Of a stretch of 64,000 nucleotides of DNA, positions 23,825-33,715 are shown piece by piece; the stretch's first letter is position 1; every line of letters begins with the position of its first letter. The notes beneath the pieces were generated by a model. It did no database searches, had not been told where the DNA came from, and saw only the letters and a list, made by a program, of their open reading frames with translations. Source of the stretch: Candidatus Nitrotoga sp. M5 (lineage in GTDB: Bacteria; Pseudomonadota; Gammaproteobacteria; Burkholderiales; Gallionellaceae); contig NZ_CAKMNW010000001.1 in the NCBI RefSeq assembly GCF_927904885.1, positions 146,084 through 210,083 on the forward strand, given 5' to 3'. The translations under genes were made by a program, and so were the position numbers.

Positions 23825-24565
23825 CTAAGGAATAAATCCCTGCAACTTGCTTTCGATGAAACTTGAACTTTCGCCGTTGGCAATGGCTGTCAGTCCATCA
23901 ACCAAAATCTCACGCATCATAACCTGTTGCAGAATCAACATTTTCAATTTATTGGCCATGGGCAAAAATACTAGATTCGCAAGTCCCACTCCGTAAATAG
24001 TAGAAATAAACGCAACTGCAATACCTGCACCCAGCTTTGAAGGCTCTCCAAGACTCTGCATGACATGAATTAACCCAAGAACTGCGCCTAAAATGCCGAT
24101 AGTTGGCGCATAACCTGCTGCGGATTCCCATACACGTGCAGACTGAAATCGCAATTGTTCATACGTATTATTATCTACCTCAAGTATTTCTCTAATTTTT
24201 TCCCCATTGTGGCCATCAACCAGCAGTTGAAGCCCTTTTTGTACAAATGAATCGTTGCTCTTGGCAATTTGCGGTTCCAATACGAGCATTCCATCCTTGC
24301 GTGCCTGTCTGCTCCAAGCGACAATCTGATTGATCAACTTCTGCGGGGATAGCTTTGGTGTAACGAACACCCAGCGGCCCATTTTGATACCCTCTACAAA
24401 AACATTTAGAGGGCTTTGCAGCATCACGGCACCCAGCGTACCGCCGAAAACTATGAGAAAAGCCGCGCCCTGAAAAAGGATGGATAGCTCACCCCCTTCA
24501 AGTAATTGCCCTCCTACAATTCCGCCCAGGCCAAACAATAGGCCGGCTAAGCTAAGCTTATCCAT
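23825..24565 (-). CDS. motC: Flagellar motor stator protein MotC (MotA-like)
   Basis: 246-aa inner-membrane protein of the MotA/TolQ/ExbB family forming the proton channel with MotD. Four hydrophobic segments are visible (SLAGLLFGLGGIVGGQLL, ILFQGAAFLIVFGGTL, and two around YAPTIGILGAVLGLIHVMQS and GVGLANLVFLPMA). The cytoplasmic loop has conserved charged residues. The ATG at 24565 overlaps the fliA stop (TAATG), which fixes the start; the longer frame to 24622 lies within fliA. Confidence 0.93.
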   Translation of the reverse strand: MDKLSLAGLLFGLGGIVGGQLLEGGELSILFQGAAFLIVFGGTLGAVMLQSPLNVFVEGIKMGRWVFVTPKLSPQKLINQIVAWSRQARKDGMLVLEPQIAKSNDSFVQKGLQLLVDGHNGEKIREILEVDNNTYEQLRFQSARVWESAAGYAPTIGILGAVLGLIHVMQSLGEPSKLGAGIAVAFISTIYGVGLANLVFLPMANKLKMLILQQVMMREILVDGLTAIANGESSSFIESKLQGFIP

Positions 24566-25275
24566 TAATGCCCTTTCAACGAGCTGCGCAAACGTGCTAC
24601 CGCTTGGCTGTGCAACTGGCATACCCGCGATTCGCTAATGCCCATTACTTCACCGATTTCGCGCAAGTTCATATCCTGCTCATAATGCATGCCCATCAAT
24701 TTGCTTTCACGTTCTGGCAAATTTCCGATTGCCTTGATCAACGCATCGCGGAAACGTTCATCTTGCAACACGTCGAGCGGATTAACATCGCTATCAAAAT
24801 CATAGCGCTCGAAGAAGTCCTCTTCACCATCGCTTTGAAAATCTTCGTAATACACCAATTGCGCACCGCGCGACATAAACAACATATGCTGATATTCGGC
24901 CAGCGGTACGCCCAACTCTTTAGCAAGCTCTGTTTCACTTGGCGGTTTGCCTAGGCGTTGCTGTAGTTTGCAGATTGCCGTTTCAATTCGGCGCATATCG
25001 CGACGCAAGTTTCGCGGCATCCAATCAGCTTGGCGCAGTTCGTCTAGCATCGAACCTCGAATGCGCTGCGAGGCATAAGTTTCAAACTGCGCGCCGCGCA
25101 AATCATCATAGCGCCCAGCTGCCTCTAAAAGACCCATCATGCCAGCCTGTATGAGGTCGTCTACCATTATGCTGCTGGGCAATCGCAGCATTAAATGATA
25201 TGCAATACGCTTTACAAGCGGCGCATATTCTTTGATGCACTGTTCCTTATCGTTGATTCCGCTGGCTGTGTACAT
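24565..25275 (-). CDS. fliA: RNA polymerase sigma factor FliA (sigma-28)
   Basis: 236 aa; directs transcription of late flagellar and chemotaxis genes. Region 2 (YAPLVKRIAYHLMLRLPSSI, MVDDLIQAGMMGLLEAAGRYD, FETYASQRIRGSMLDELR), region 3 (LGKPPSETELAKELGV) and the region 4 helix-turn-helix (MNLREIGEVMGISESRVCQLHSQA) are complete. No strong ribosome site upstream. It leads fliA-motC-motD and is separated from flhG by about 315 bases. Confidence 0.95.
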   Translation of the reverse strand: MYTASGINDKEQCIKEYAPLVKRIAYHLMLRLPSSIMVDDLIQAGMMGLLEAAGRYDDLRGAQFETYASQRIRGSMLDELRQADWMPRNLRRDMRRIETAICKLQQRLGKPPSETELAKELGVPLAEYQHMLFMSRGAQLVYYEDFQSDGEEDFFERYDFDSDVNPLDVLQDERFRDALIKAIGNLPERESKLMGMHYEQDMNLREIGEVMGISESRVCQLHSQAVARLRSSLKGH

Positions 25276-25590
25276 AATATTTGTTATTGAGATTTACATT
25301 GATTATGAAGAGTGTCACTGATGGCAACCATCATTCTCGTTTCAATAAGCTCAAAACAGGCTGATTTTGATGAATCGGAAATCTAAAATTCACGATTCTT
25401 TTAAAAGTTCACGATCCCCTGTCTTTGCAGGGATTACTGAGTTAAATAAACATGGCGCGAGATGAAGTGTTAGCGACATATAATATATTGGATGAGAAGT
25501 TGCTGACAAATTTTATAAAACAAAGCCATCTCAACACATTCCTTTTGTTTATAGAAATACGCCTTATGCATTTAATAACTTGCGCGAGCC
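25276..25590. other. Gap between flhG and fliA
   Basis: About 315 AT-rich bases in an otherwise tightly packed operon. A small weak hairpin (CCCTG/CAGGG near 25415-25430) is the only structure seen. It could hold a separate fliA promoter, but none was identified with confidence. Confidence 0.4.
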
Positions 25591-26469
25591 CTAATTCAGG
25601 GTGCTTACTTGCCGAATTAATCGTTGCATAAAATTGGGCAGACCTTCTGACTCTTCACTTTCTGTGGCGGGCAGCAACATCAGGTTGCGGCCCAGTTCAC
25701 CAAATGCCAGCGTAGATTGTGCAGCCGGAAACACATCATGAACTGGGCGACCTAGTTGTGTTGCACGTTTAAGCTTTTCATCAAACGGAATATAACCTAG
25801 ATATTCCACGCATACCTGCAAATGTTGGCGTGCTACCTTTGCCACGTTACCAAATATAAGGCGTGCCGCCTGCTCATTGCACGCCTTATTAACCACAATC
25901 CCAAAGTTCAGTCGCCCATCTTGCATGGCCATGCGCTTGATCAAGGCATAACTTTCAGTGATTGCAGAGGCAGTGGAGTTCATTACCAGCATTAGCGGCT
26001 GATCAGGTGCGAAGCTACCAGTAACATCTGAATTTCTACATGTCGTTGCATCCACCAATACAACATCAACATCGCAGGATACTTCCGCCAAACTTTCCAG
26101 TAAATGCTCACGCTCTTGCGCACACAATGTTGGCAGTGCTTGAATGGCACGTGCTACAGGTAGTATGCGTATATTTTGTGGTCCATCATGCAGCATAATT
26201 TCGCGCATCGATTTTCCGCGCCGTACAGCGTGCAACAAGTCATGATGCGATTTAAGCGCAAACATAGTACTTACATTGTCGTGCGACTGGCTCTCGTCCA
26301 GTATAAGTACATCTTTACCTGCGCGCGCCAAGGCAGTAGCCAGGTTTACAACTACACTGGTTGCCCCGAAGCCAGCGCGGGCAGCGGTCACTGTGATCAC
26401 TCGAGTGGAAGCACGAACTATCAGACGGCGCAAGCCCTCTGCTTGATCAGTTACGCATTCTAGTTGCAT
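25591..26469 (-). CDS. flhG: Flagellar number regulator FlhG/FleN (MinD-like)
   Basis: 292-aa MinD/ParA-type protein that, with FlhF, sets flagellar number and position. The fold is recognisable: VITVTAARAGFGATSVVVNL (deviant P-loop), DVLILDESQSHDNVS, VVLVDATTC (Walker B), NFGIVVNKACNEQAA, YLGYIPFDEKL. The P-loop lacks both lysines of the canonical KGGxGKT (it reads RAGFGAT), so ATP binding or hydrolysis may be altered. Start at 26469 is favoured by GGGG six bases upstream. It overlaps the end of flhF by about 23 bases. Confidence 0.92.
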   Translation of the reverse strand: MQLECVTDQAEGLRRLIVRASTRVITVTAARAGFGATSVVVNLATALARAGKDVLILDESQSHDNVSTMFALKSHHDLLHAVRRGKSMREIMLHDGPQNIRILPVARAIQALPTLCAQEREHLLESLAEVSCDVDVVLVDATTCRNSDVTGSFAPDQPLMLVMNSTASAITESYALIKRMAMQDGRLNFGIVVNKACNEQAARLIFGNVAKVARQHLQVCVEYLGYIPFDEKLKRATQLGRPVHDVFPAAQSTLAFGELGRNLMLLPATESEESEGLPNFMQRLIRQVSTLN

Positions 26470-27673
26470 ATTCATCCCCAGTTAAAGGTGCTGCACCCAC
26501 TCCTGCCATCAATGCAGGAAAATCCAGTTCATGTAAAGTAAATGGAGCTGTTTTTGTAGATTGTTTTAAGGCGCGATGCAACAGGTATTCCATGTTGACC
26601 TCGTGCAAATCTTCCGGCACCCGTTGCCCATTGGCAATGTAGTGCAATGTCAATTTGTGGCGCATTGCCACATCCAGCACTGTACCAACGGTTACCGCTT
26701 CATCTAGTTTAGTAGGTATGCAGCCGATTACCCCTGCACCGTTGTACATGCACGCCACATCATTCAGGGTATCGCCGCTACTGGTGGCGTTTAGTAACAA
26801 CAGGCGCTGCACTCCAGTAGCATTGAACATTTCAGTTTGCGCTGCCATACGACTGTCGCGCTGGCCCATACCGATAGTATCAATCAGCACCAGATGTTTT
26901 TGCTTCAGGCCAGACAAAGTGAGACGTAAATCTTCGGTATCGCGCACTGTATGTACTGCCACACCAAGTATCTTGCCATAAATTCGCAATTGTTCATGCG
27001 CGCCAATTCTGTAGCTGTCGGTGGTGAGTAATGCCACTTTGTCTGCACCATAGCGAACCACAGCACGTGCCGCCAACTTGGCCGTGGTCGTGGTTTTTCC
27101 AACGCCGGTGGGGCCTATCAGTGCAACCACACCGCCACGCACAATTATGTCTTCTTGCTTCGTGGCGATACGCAAGTTGTTTCCCAGAACTTTACGCACC
27201 CATTCCATATTGGCTGCAGCTGGCATCTTGTCAATCATCTGGCGTGATAGGGATGCGCTAAATCCTGCATTCAGTAAATCGCGCAATATACGTGTGCGTT
27301 GCGGGTCGCGCTGCTGCCTATCCGACCACGATTGACAGTCCATCTGTTCCTGCATCATATTGCGCATGAACTTGATCTCATTGAGGATGCCCTGCTGTTC
27401 CAGTTGCATTGTAGATACTGGTGGCGTTACAGGCTCCGCCTTAACTGCGACAGGTGCGCGTTCCTGCTTAACGACCGCTGCCCGAACTGGCACGGGGGCC
27501 GCTTGCCTGGGCTCATGTGTCAACTTCGCAAACTCAGCACTAGCCAACGCCACAATCTCGACCCCACCGTCCACCATCCGGTTGGAAAGAATTACCGCAT
27601 CAGCACCCATCTCAATGCGTATCAACCTCAATGCTTCACGCGAAGTTGTCGCCACAAATTTTTTCACGTTCAT
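26447..27673 (-). CDS. flhF: Flagellar biosynthesis SRP-type GTPase FlhF
   Basis: 408 aa. N-terminal B domain MNVKKFVATTSREALRLIRI, a variable Pro/Ala/Val-rich linker, and the NG GTPase domain with ALIGPTGVGKTTTTAKLAAR (G1), LLTTDSYRIGAHEQLRIYGK, VLIDTIGMGQRD (G3, where DTxGxx is usual) and IPTKLDEAVTVGTVLD (TKLDE, G4). FlhF recruits export components to the pole and is controlled by FlhG. Start ATG overlaps the flhA stop as ATGA, confirming it. Confidence 0.95.
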   Translation of the reverse strand: MNVKKFVATTSREALRLIRIEMGADAVILSNRMVDGGVEIVALASAEFAKLTHEPRQAAPVPVRAAVVKQERAPVAVKAEPVTPPVSTMQLEQQGILNEIKFMRNMMQEQMDCQSWSDRQQRDPQRTRILRDLLNAGFSASLSRQMIDKMPAAANMEWVRKVLGNNLRIATKQEDIIVRGGVVALIGPTGVGKTTTTAKLAARAVVRYGADKVALLTTDSYRIGAHEQLRIYGKILGVAVHTVRDTEDLRLTLSGLKQKHLVLIDTIGMGQRDSRMAAQTEMFNATGVQRLLLLNATSSGDTLNDVACMYNGAGVIGCIPTKLDEAVTVGTVLDVAMRHKLTLHYIANGQRVPEDLHEVNMEYLLHRALKQSTKTAPFTLHELDFPALMAGVGAAPLTGDEYATRMRN

Positions 27674-29754
27674 GCTCTCCCCCCTACCATTGAAGTTACC
27701 CTTACCGCCTTGAAGCCTGGTACCTCCTCATGCGAAATAACTTTGAGTTGTGGCAACGCACGCTTCAGAAACCGTGCCAGCAAATCGCGTAGCTGCCCCG
27801 GCACCAAAAGCACCGTGGGCAGCCCTAGTTGTTCTTGCAGCTGTGCAGCAGTCTGCGCCTCACGCAGAAGAGTGTCGGCCAATCCAGGTTCAATTGCCAA
27901 ATTGCTACCGCCCGTCTGCATGGCTTGAATCAAGATATATTCCAGATCTTTGTCCATACCGATCACCTGCAATTCCTGTGCTGCGGGGTAGAACTGCTGC
28001 ACGATGGCTGGACCAAGCGCGATGCGCACTAAGGCGGTAAGTTCGTGTGCGTCCTGTGTCTGAGCGGCACACTCCGCCAACGTTTCTAATATGGTACGCA
28101 TATCACGGATATGCATTCCTTCGTCGAGCAAGTTCTGCATCACCTTCTGCACTGTAGAAAGCGGCAATAGTTTAGGGATAAGATCTTCGGTCAAATTGGG
28201 TGACAGCTTGTTCAAATGATCGAACAATTGTTGTAATTCCTGTCGACCCAGCAATTCAGCAGAATGGGTTTGGACGAGATGGCTTAGATGCGTGGCGATA
28301 ACCGTGCTGGCATCAACCACCGTGTAGCCCATAGACTGTGCCTGTTCGCGCATCGTCGTGTCCACCCAGGTTGCGGGCAGGCCAAATGCTGGATCCTGCG
28401 TCGGCGTACCAGGTAACATACCGGTGACGTTGCCTGGATTAATTGCTAAGTGCATATTAGGAAACGCATCACCCGTGCCAATTTCAACTCCCTTCAGAGT
28501 AATGCGGTATGCATTTGGACGCAGGTCGAGATTGTCGCGAATATGTACTGCCGGCGGTAAGAAGCCGATGTCATGCGTAAATTTTTTGCGTATCCCCTTG
28601 ATGCGACGCAATAGGTCTCCGTCCTGTGCTTTATCAACCAGCGCGATAAGACGGTACCCTACCTCCAGCCCCAGAATGTCTACTTGCGAAACATCTTCCC
28701 AACTAGCCTCATTCGATTCTGATGGCGGCGCCACCATACTTGCCGCTTCAGGTTCCTGCTCGACAGTTTTAGCGCGCATCATGATGAAATAAGCCAGGCC
28801 ACCCATAGCAGCAGCCAGCAACAAGAAAGAGAAATGCGGCATGTTAGGAATCAGTCCCAGCATGCCAATGATGCCGGCAGTTAAAATCAGAACCTGCGGT
28901 TGGCTAAATAACTGCCCCACGATTTGTTGGCTTATATTTTCTTCAGTGGATACACGACTCACCATCATGCCGGCAGCGGTGGAAATAACAAGCGCCGGAA
29001 TTTGCCCCACCAAACCATCGCCGATGGCCAGCAGGGTATAGTTGTTGGCGGCAGTAGCCAAGTCCAGGTTATGTTGGAATACACCAATGATTAATCCGCC
29101 AATAACATTGATAAAAATAATGACAATGCCCGCTATCGCATCGCCACGCACGAATTTGCTGGCGCCATCCATGGAGCCATAGAAATCCGCCTCTTGCGAA
29201 ATAGTGGCACGCCGCCGCCTCGCCTCATCTTCGCCAATCAGCCCAGCATTCAGGTCGGCGTCAATCGCCATTTGCTTACCAGGCATTGCATCTAATGTGA
29301 AGCGTGCTCCAACTTCTGCAATACGACCTGCACCCTTGGTAATTACCACAAAATTAATCACCACCAAAATGATGAACACGACTATGCCTACAGCGTAATT
29401 GCCGCCTACCAGAAAATGACCAAACGCTTCAATTACCTTGCCAGCAGCTTCTGGTCCAGTATGGCCTTCCAGCAGCACCACTCGAGTAGAAGCCACATTG
29501 AGCGAAAGACGCAAAAGTGTGGTAATCAACAGGACGGTTGGAAATACAGCGAAATCCAGAATTTTGGCGGTATTCATACTTACCAGCAACACCATAACAG
29601 CCAGTGCAATATTGAAAGTAAACAAAATATCCAGCAGGACTGGCGGCAACGGCAGCACCATCATCGCCAGAATCATAATGATCAAAACAGGCCCACCCAT
29701 GCTGCGCAAACCAATACGCTTGATAAAATTTTGTATGGTCAATAAATTCATCAT
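27670..29754 (-). CDS. flhA: Flagellar export gate protein FlhA
   Basis: 694 aa, the usual FlhA length. Eight hydrophobic segments occupy roughly the first 310 residues (MVLPLPPVLLDILFTFNIAL onward), with the conserved cytoplasmic FHIPEP loop seen as KGAGRIAEVGARFTLDAMPG...QMAIDADLNAG. The C-terminal cytoplasmic export-platform domain follows. Overlaps flhB (ATGA) upstream and flhF downstream, so the three are translationally coupled. Confidence 0.96.
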   Translation of the reverse strand: MMNLLTIQNFIKRIGLRSMGGPVLIIMILAMMVLPLPPVLLDILFTFNIALAVMVLLVSMNTAKILDFAVFPTVLLITTLLRLSLNVASTRVVLLEGHTGPEAAGKVIEAFGHFLVGGNYAVGIVVFIILVVINFVVITKGAGRIAEVGARFTLDAMPGKQMAIDADLNAGLIGEDEARRRRATISQEADFYGSMDGASKFVRGDAIAGIVIIFINVIGGLIIGVFQHNLDLATAANNYTLLAIGDGLVGQIPALVISTAAGMMVSRVSTEENISQQIVGQLFSQPQVLILTAGIIGMLGLIPNMPHFSFLLLAAAMGGLAYFIMMRAKTVEQEPEAASMVAPPSESNEASWEDVSQVDILGLEVGYRLIALVDKAQDGDLLRRIKGIRKKFTHDIGFLPPAVHIRDNLDLRPNAYRITLKGVEIGTGDAFPNMHLAINPGNVTGMLPGTPTQDPAFGLPATWVDTTMREQAQSMGYTVVDASTVIATHLSHLVQTHSAELLGRQELQQLFDHLNKLSPNLTEDLIPKLLPLSTVQKVMQNLLDEGMHIRDMRTILETLAECAAQTQDAHELTALVRIALGPAIVQQFYPAAQELQVIGMDKDLEYILIQAMQTGGSNLAIEPGLADTLLREAQTAAQLQEQLGLPTVLLVPGQLRDLLARFLKRALPQLKVISHEEVPGFKAVRVTSMVGGRA

Positions 29755-30902
29755 ATAGATCCTTCCTCATCAGATGCTGGATCAAGTTGTGGTGGTACTG
29801 GCAAGTCATGTGGAGCGTCCGGCATGGCACCACTACCTTGGCGATAACGGCGTAATTGATAAACATAGGCTAGTACTTCCGCTACGGCGTTATATAACGC
29901 TTCAGGAATGGCTTGCCCCAACTCGGTATGTTTGTGCAAGGCGCGCGCCAGTGGTGGTGCTTCAAGAATCGGCACATTATTTTCAATAGCTATTTCACGA
30001 ATGCGTGCAGCAAGCAAATGGGAACCCTTGGCCACCACTACAGGTGCGCCCATTTTCTTTTCGCTGTAGCTCAATGCTACGGCATAGTGTGTAGGGTTAG
30101 TCACCACCACGTCGGCAGTTGGAATATTCGACATCATGCGGCGGCGCGCCATTTCGTGTTGCATGTTGCGAATGCGTCCCTTGACCTGTGGATCACCTTC
30201 TGATTCTTTGGCCTCTTTACGAACCTCTTCCTTGGTCATCTTCAATTTTTTATTATGTTCATATAGTTGAAATGGAACGTCCACTGACGCAATCAGAAAC
30301 ATGCCACCCATAATAGCGACGAAGCTCATCCACAACAGATAGCCTAGATGAGGTACGGCAGCAATTAACGGCTCAGCTGCCATCATCATCACCGAATCTT
30401 TGTTGTACCAGACAGCCCACGCACCTATGCCACCTACGACCAGAGATTTGGCGATAGCCTTACCAAGTTCGACCAGGCTATTAATCGAGAACATGCGGCC
30501 TATACCTGCGATGGGATTGAGTTTTGAAAATTTGGGTTGTAGTGGCTTCCAGCTAAATATCCAGCCACTAAGCAATATAGGTGATATCGCAGCAATAACG
30601 AGCAGAGACAGTAGAAAAGGCAGAAATGCCACTAGAATTTCTAACGACAGCGTGTACAGGCGTGGTAACAACAGATCGGCATTAAAAGCCAATGTTGAAT
30701 CAAGGGTGAGGCCATCACGCAACAGCTTGGTTAGATGCGAAATTAACCCGGAACCCATCAACCATAGCCCAGCCCCTCCTGCAAACACCACAGAAAAAGT
30801 AGACAGCTCGCGCGAACGCGCTGCCTGACCTTCTTCGCGGGACTGATCCAGGCGCCGTTGTGTAGGTTGTTCCGTTTTTTCGAGATCGCTATCTTCTGCC
30901 AT
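29751..30902 (-). CDS. flhB: Flagellar export switch protein FlhB
   Basis: 383 aa. N-terminal EDSDLEKTEQPTQRRLDQSR is typical, followed by four transmembrane helices (to about residue 210). The cytoplasmic domain contains the self-cleavage site VVTNPTHYAVALSY (cleaved between Asn and Pro), which switches export from hook to filament substrates. It is the first gene of flhB-flhA-flhF-flhG. Its promoter must lie in the 500 bases upstream, where no sigma-54 consensus was recognised. Confidence 0.96.
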   Translation of the reverse strand: MAEDSDLEKTEQPTQRRLDQSREEGQAARSRELSTFSVVFAGGAGLWLMGSGLISHLTKLLRDGLTLDSTLAFNADLLLPRLYTLSLEILVAFLPFLLSLLVIAAISPILLSGWIFSWKPLQPKFSKLNPIAGIGRMFSINSLVELGKAIAKSLVVGGIGAWAVWYNKDSVMMMAAEPLIAAVPHLGYLLWMSFVAIMGGMFLIASVDVPFQLYEHNKKLKMTKEEVRKEAKESEGDPQVKGRIRNMQHEMARRRMMSNIPTADVVVTNPTHYAVALSYSEKKMGAPVVVAKGSHLLAARIREIAIENNVPILEAPPLARALHKHTELGQAIPEALYNAVAEVLAYVYQLRRYRQGSGAMPDAPHDLPVPPQLDPASDEEGSI

Positions 30903-31458
30903 GACTTATTACTCCACTAACCATGTGATTATCATCAATCTGGAAAAATACAGCGCGACGAATAAAGCGAGTTTTACTATTTAGTTCACCCTCTAAATAA
31001 GTGGGAAAGTAAATATATACAACCGGCAATGGTAGAAATCGTATGTAATAAATGACACCTATTAATAATCAATTTTTGTCACAATACGGCGTTACTCGAA
31101 AAAAATAATCGAATACATATCAACATATACATGCCTTTCTGATTTTTTTATTCGTGCCTTGTCTTGCGTTGAAAATTGATTTTTTAGAAGTTCATTGTAG
31201 CAACGTAAGTGACTCACCTATTCTCTCGAGATTGCAGGGTCGACATGGTTATCGAAGATTTATCGACGAGCGCTGGAGACCCGGCAAGGTGGTGGAAAGG
31301 CCATTGACTGTTGCGTATAAGTTAACGAAATAGTAATAAGCCGTATCGAAAGCCTTAGAGGCTCTTCTATTTCATAGCCCCTCCACTCTCTTCACAAGCA
31401 AGGCGTGCATCCTGTCTCTGTTAAAATCATCTCACTCTGCCCCACATCCCTAAAACGT
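30903..31458. other. Divergent intergenic region flhB / recJ
   Basis: About 550 bases. It contains a piece of MITE-2 (31078-31105, CACAATACGGCGTTACTCGA). At 31327-31373 GAAATAG and CTATTTC can pair around an inner AGCCT/AGGCT hairpin, a possible structured leader or terminator before recJ. No gene seen. Confidence 0.4.
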
Positions 31459-33153
31459 ATGATACAAATAAGCCAACGCCCCTACCCTACCGATACGACA
31501 CAACAGCTTATTGACACTGGCATCGCACCGCTTCTAGCACGTATTTACGCGGCGCGAGGTATTAGTAATGTTACGCAGTTAGATACCGGCCTAAAATATC
31601 TGCTGCCCTTCACACAACTTAAAAACGTACAAAAAATGGCATGTCTATTGGCTGATGCCATTGCCACAAAACGCAAGATGCTAATAGTGGCGGATTATGA
31701 TGCCGACGGTGCGACTGCCTGTGCTGTGGGACTTCGAGGCCTACGTTTATTGGGTGCGCAAGTAGATTTCATCGTGCCGAACCGTTTCGAATATGGTTAC
31801 GGCTTGACGCCGGAGATCGTGCGCTTGGCGGCGCAATCCACCCCCGACATATTGATCACTGTGGACAATGGCATTGCCAGCGTGGAAGGCGTGGCTGAGG
31901 CAAACCGATTGGGCATACAGGTGCTCGTCACCGACCACCATCTGCCCGGCGATACTTTGCCAGACGCACTTTGCATAGTTAATCCAAACCAACCAGGCTG
32001 CGATTTTCCTAGCAAAAACTTGGCGGGGGTTGGCGTCATATTCTATGTATTACTCGCACTACGCGCCGAACTGCGGGCTCGTGGAGCATACTCAGAGCAA
32101 GCAGAACCCAACCTAGGCAAACTACTCGATCTGGTTGCTTTGGGAACAGTTGCAGATGTTGTAAAGCTGGATGAAAACAATCGTATTCTGGTCCAGCAAG
32201 GACTGCAGCGCATCCGTGCCATGCGTGCTTGTTGCGGTATCAACGCATTGTTGCGGGTAGCCAGTAAAAATCATGCTCAGGCTTCCAGTTATGAACTGGG
32301 CTTTGTCGTGGGGCCACGCCTGAATGCAGCCGGACGACTGGAAGATATGAGTCTGGGTATCGCATGTTTGATCAGCGATGATGTTACTGAAGCAGACAAA
32401 ATCGCGGCGCAACTCGATACACTAAACCATACACGACGCAATATAGAAGCTGACATGCAGCAAGCGGCGCTGGCGGCACTGGAACACATCACTCCGACGG
32501 ACAGTTGCAGCCTTGCACTGTTCGACGAAACTTGGCACCAAGGTGTAATCGGCATCCTCGCTTCTCGACTAAAAGACCTTTACCATCGACCTGTCATCGC
32601 TTTCGCACGATCACTAAATGGCGAAATAAAAGGCTCTGGACGCAGCATTCAAGCTCTGCATCTACGCGATGCACTTGACCTTGTGTCCAAACGTCATCCG
32701 CATCTGCTACACAAATTCGGTGGTCATGCGATGGCGGCAGGCCTTAGTCTGCGCGAGGAAAATTTCGATGAATTTAAGGCCGCCTTTGAAGCCGTAGCAC
32801 AAAGCTTGCTTTCCCCAGCCGATCTTACCAAAATTATTGAAACAGACGGTCAACTTGCACCATCTGAATTCACATTAAGCATTGCGCGCAGCCTGGAACA
32901 GCAAGTTTGGGGACAAGGTTTCCCGCAGCCATTCTTTGAAGGCGAGTTCATCGTAATAAGCCAGCGCATAGTTGGCGAAAAGCATCTGAAGTTAGAGCTG
33001 AAACTCTCACCGTCAAGTGCAGCATATGATGCCATTCACTTTTTTTGTGTTGACCACATGCCCGCCAATATTCGTGCGGTTTTTAATCTCGCTATCAATG
33101 AATACAATGGCAACGTTAATTTGCAGCTCATCCTACGACACTGGAAACAATAG
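31459..33153 (+). CDS. recJ: Single-stranded-DNA-specific exonuclease RecJ
   Basis: 564 aa; a 5'-3' ssDNA exonuclease used in recombination and mismatch repair. DHH-superfamily motifs are visible: LIVADYDADGATACAVG (motif I), ILITVDNGIAS (II), VLVTDHHLPGD (III, DHH), and the DHHA1 region SGRSIQALHLRDALDLVS...HKFGGHAMAAGLSL. The ATG at 31459 (MIQISQRPYP) fits family starts better than the GTG at 31405. In many betaproteobacteria recJ lies just before prfB-lysS; here a MgtC-type gene intervenes. Confidence 0.95.
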   Translation: MIQISQRPYPTDTTQQLIDTGIAPLLARIYAARGISNVTQLDTGLKYLLPFTQLKNVQKMACLLADAIATKRKMLIVADYDADGATACAVGLRGLRLLGAQVDFIVPNRFEYGYGLTPEIVRLAAQSTPDILITVDNGIASVEGVAEANRLGIQVLVTDHHLPGDTLPDALCIVNPNQPGCDFPSKNLAGVGVIFYVLLALRAELRARGAYSEQAEPNLGKLLDLVALGTVADVVKLDENNRILVQQGLQRIRAMRACCGINALLRVASKNHAQASSYELGFVVGPRLNAAGRLEDMSLGIACLISDDVTEADKIAAQLDTLNHTRRNIEADMQQAALAALEHITPTDSCSLALFDETWHQGVIGILASRLKDLYHRPVIAFARSLNGEIKGSGRSIQALHLRDALDLVSKRHPHLLHKFGGHAMAAGLSLREENFDEFKAAFEAVAQSLLSPADLTKIIETDGQLAPSEFTLSIARSLEQQVWGQGFPQPFFEGEFIVISQRIVGEKHLKLELKLSPSSAAYDAIHFFCVDHMPANIRAVFNLAINEYNGNVNLQLILRHWKQ

Positions 33154-33468
33154 ATATCTAAATCCGTGAGAATTTGCTTACTTGAAAATTTTGTGTACTC
33201 AACAAAACCGAATAAGAAAAAACACAATCTTTTTACGGTGTTTTGCAATATTCGCTTGGACTTTACCGTAATGCTGTGAAACGAAAAGGTTATGCTGTGC
33301 AAAAAATCAATCCAGCAGACTCGCCTGCACACTTGGTTAGGTTGCGGAAGAGATGTGGTGCTGACTGAGTTGATCATCATTGACGTCAGTCTGGGCAAAT
33401 TTTCCACCATCATTAATGATTGCCAGCTGTATTCTGGATGGGAAATGCACTCACACTTTATCGTTTGA
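33154..33468. other. Intergenic region after recJ
   Basis: About 315 bases; no gene or structure recognised apart from the MITE-2 copy that begins at its end. Confidence 0.4.
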
Positions 33469-33647
33469 GGGTGCCTCTAAAAATTCAATTTTGCGAGCAG
33501 TCGCTTCGCAGCTTGCCTACTTACCCCATTGCCAGACAAGTCAAGGCGCGAGTAAAAGTTTGAACGCAACATATATTTGATATGTAAGTGATCACTATTT
33601 TCGAGTAACGCGGTATTGTGACGAAAATTGGATTTCTAGAGGTGCCC
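33469..33647. repeat. MITE-2 copy A (complete)
   Basis: A 179-bp element with inverted ends GGGTGCCTCTAAAAATTCAA and (complement of the right end) GGGCACCTCTAGAAATCCAA. It contains TTTTCGAGTAACGCGGTATT internally and no ORF. Ends of this kind occur in some IS5-type elements; that link is tentative. Confidence 0.75.
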
Positions 33648-33715
33648 TTGAGAGCTTTAGATTTGCAGTGCAGGTAATACACTCTTCGTTTAATTTATAT
33701 CAAGGTGGTCATGCG

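Noticed and set aside
27299..27928. A 209-codon plus-strand frame over the flhA/flhF junction
   Set aside because: Crosses two confident genes antisense; no start signal.
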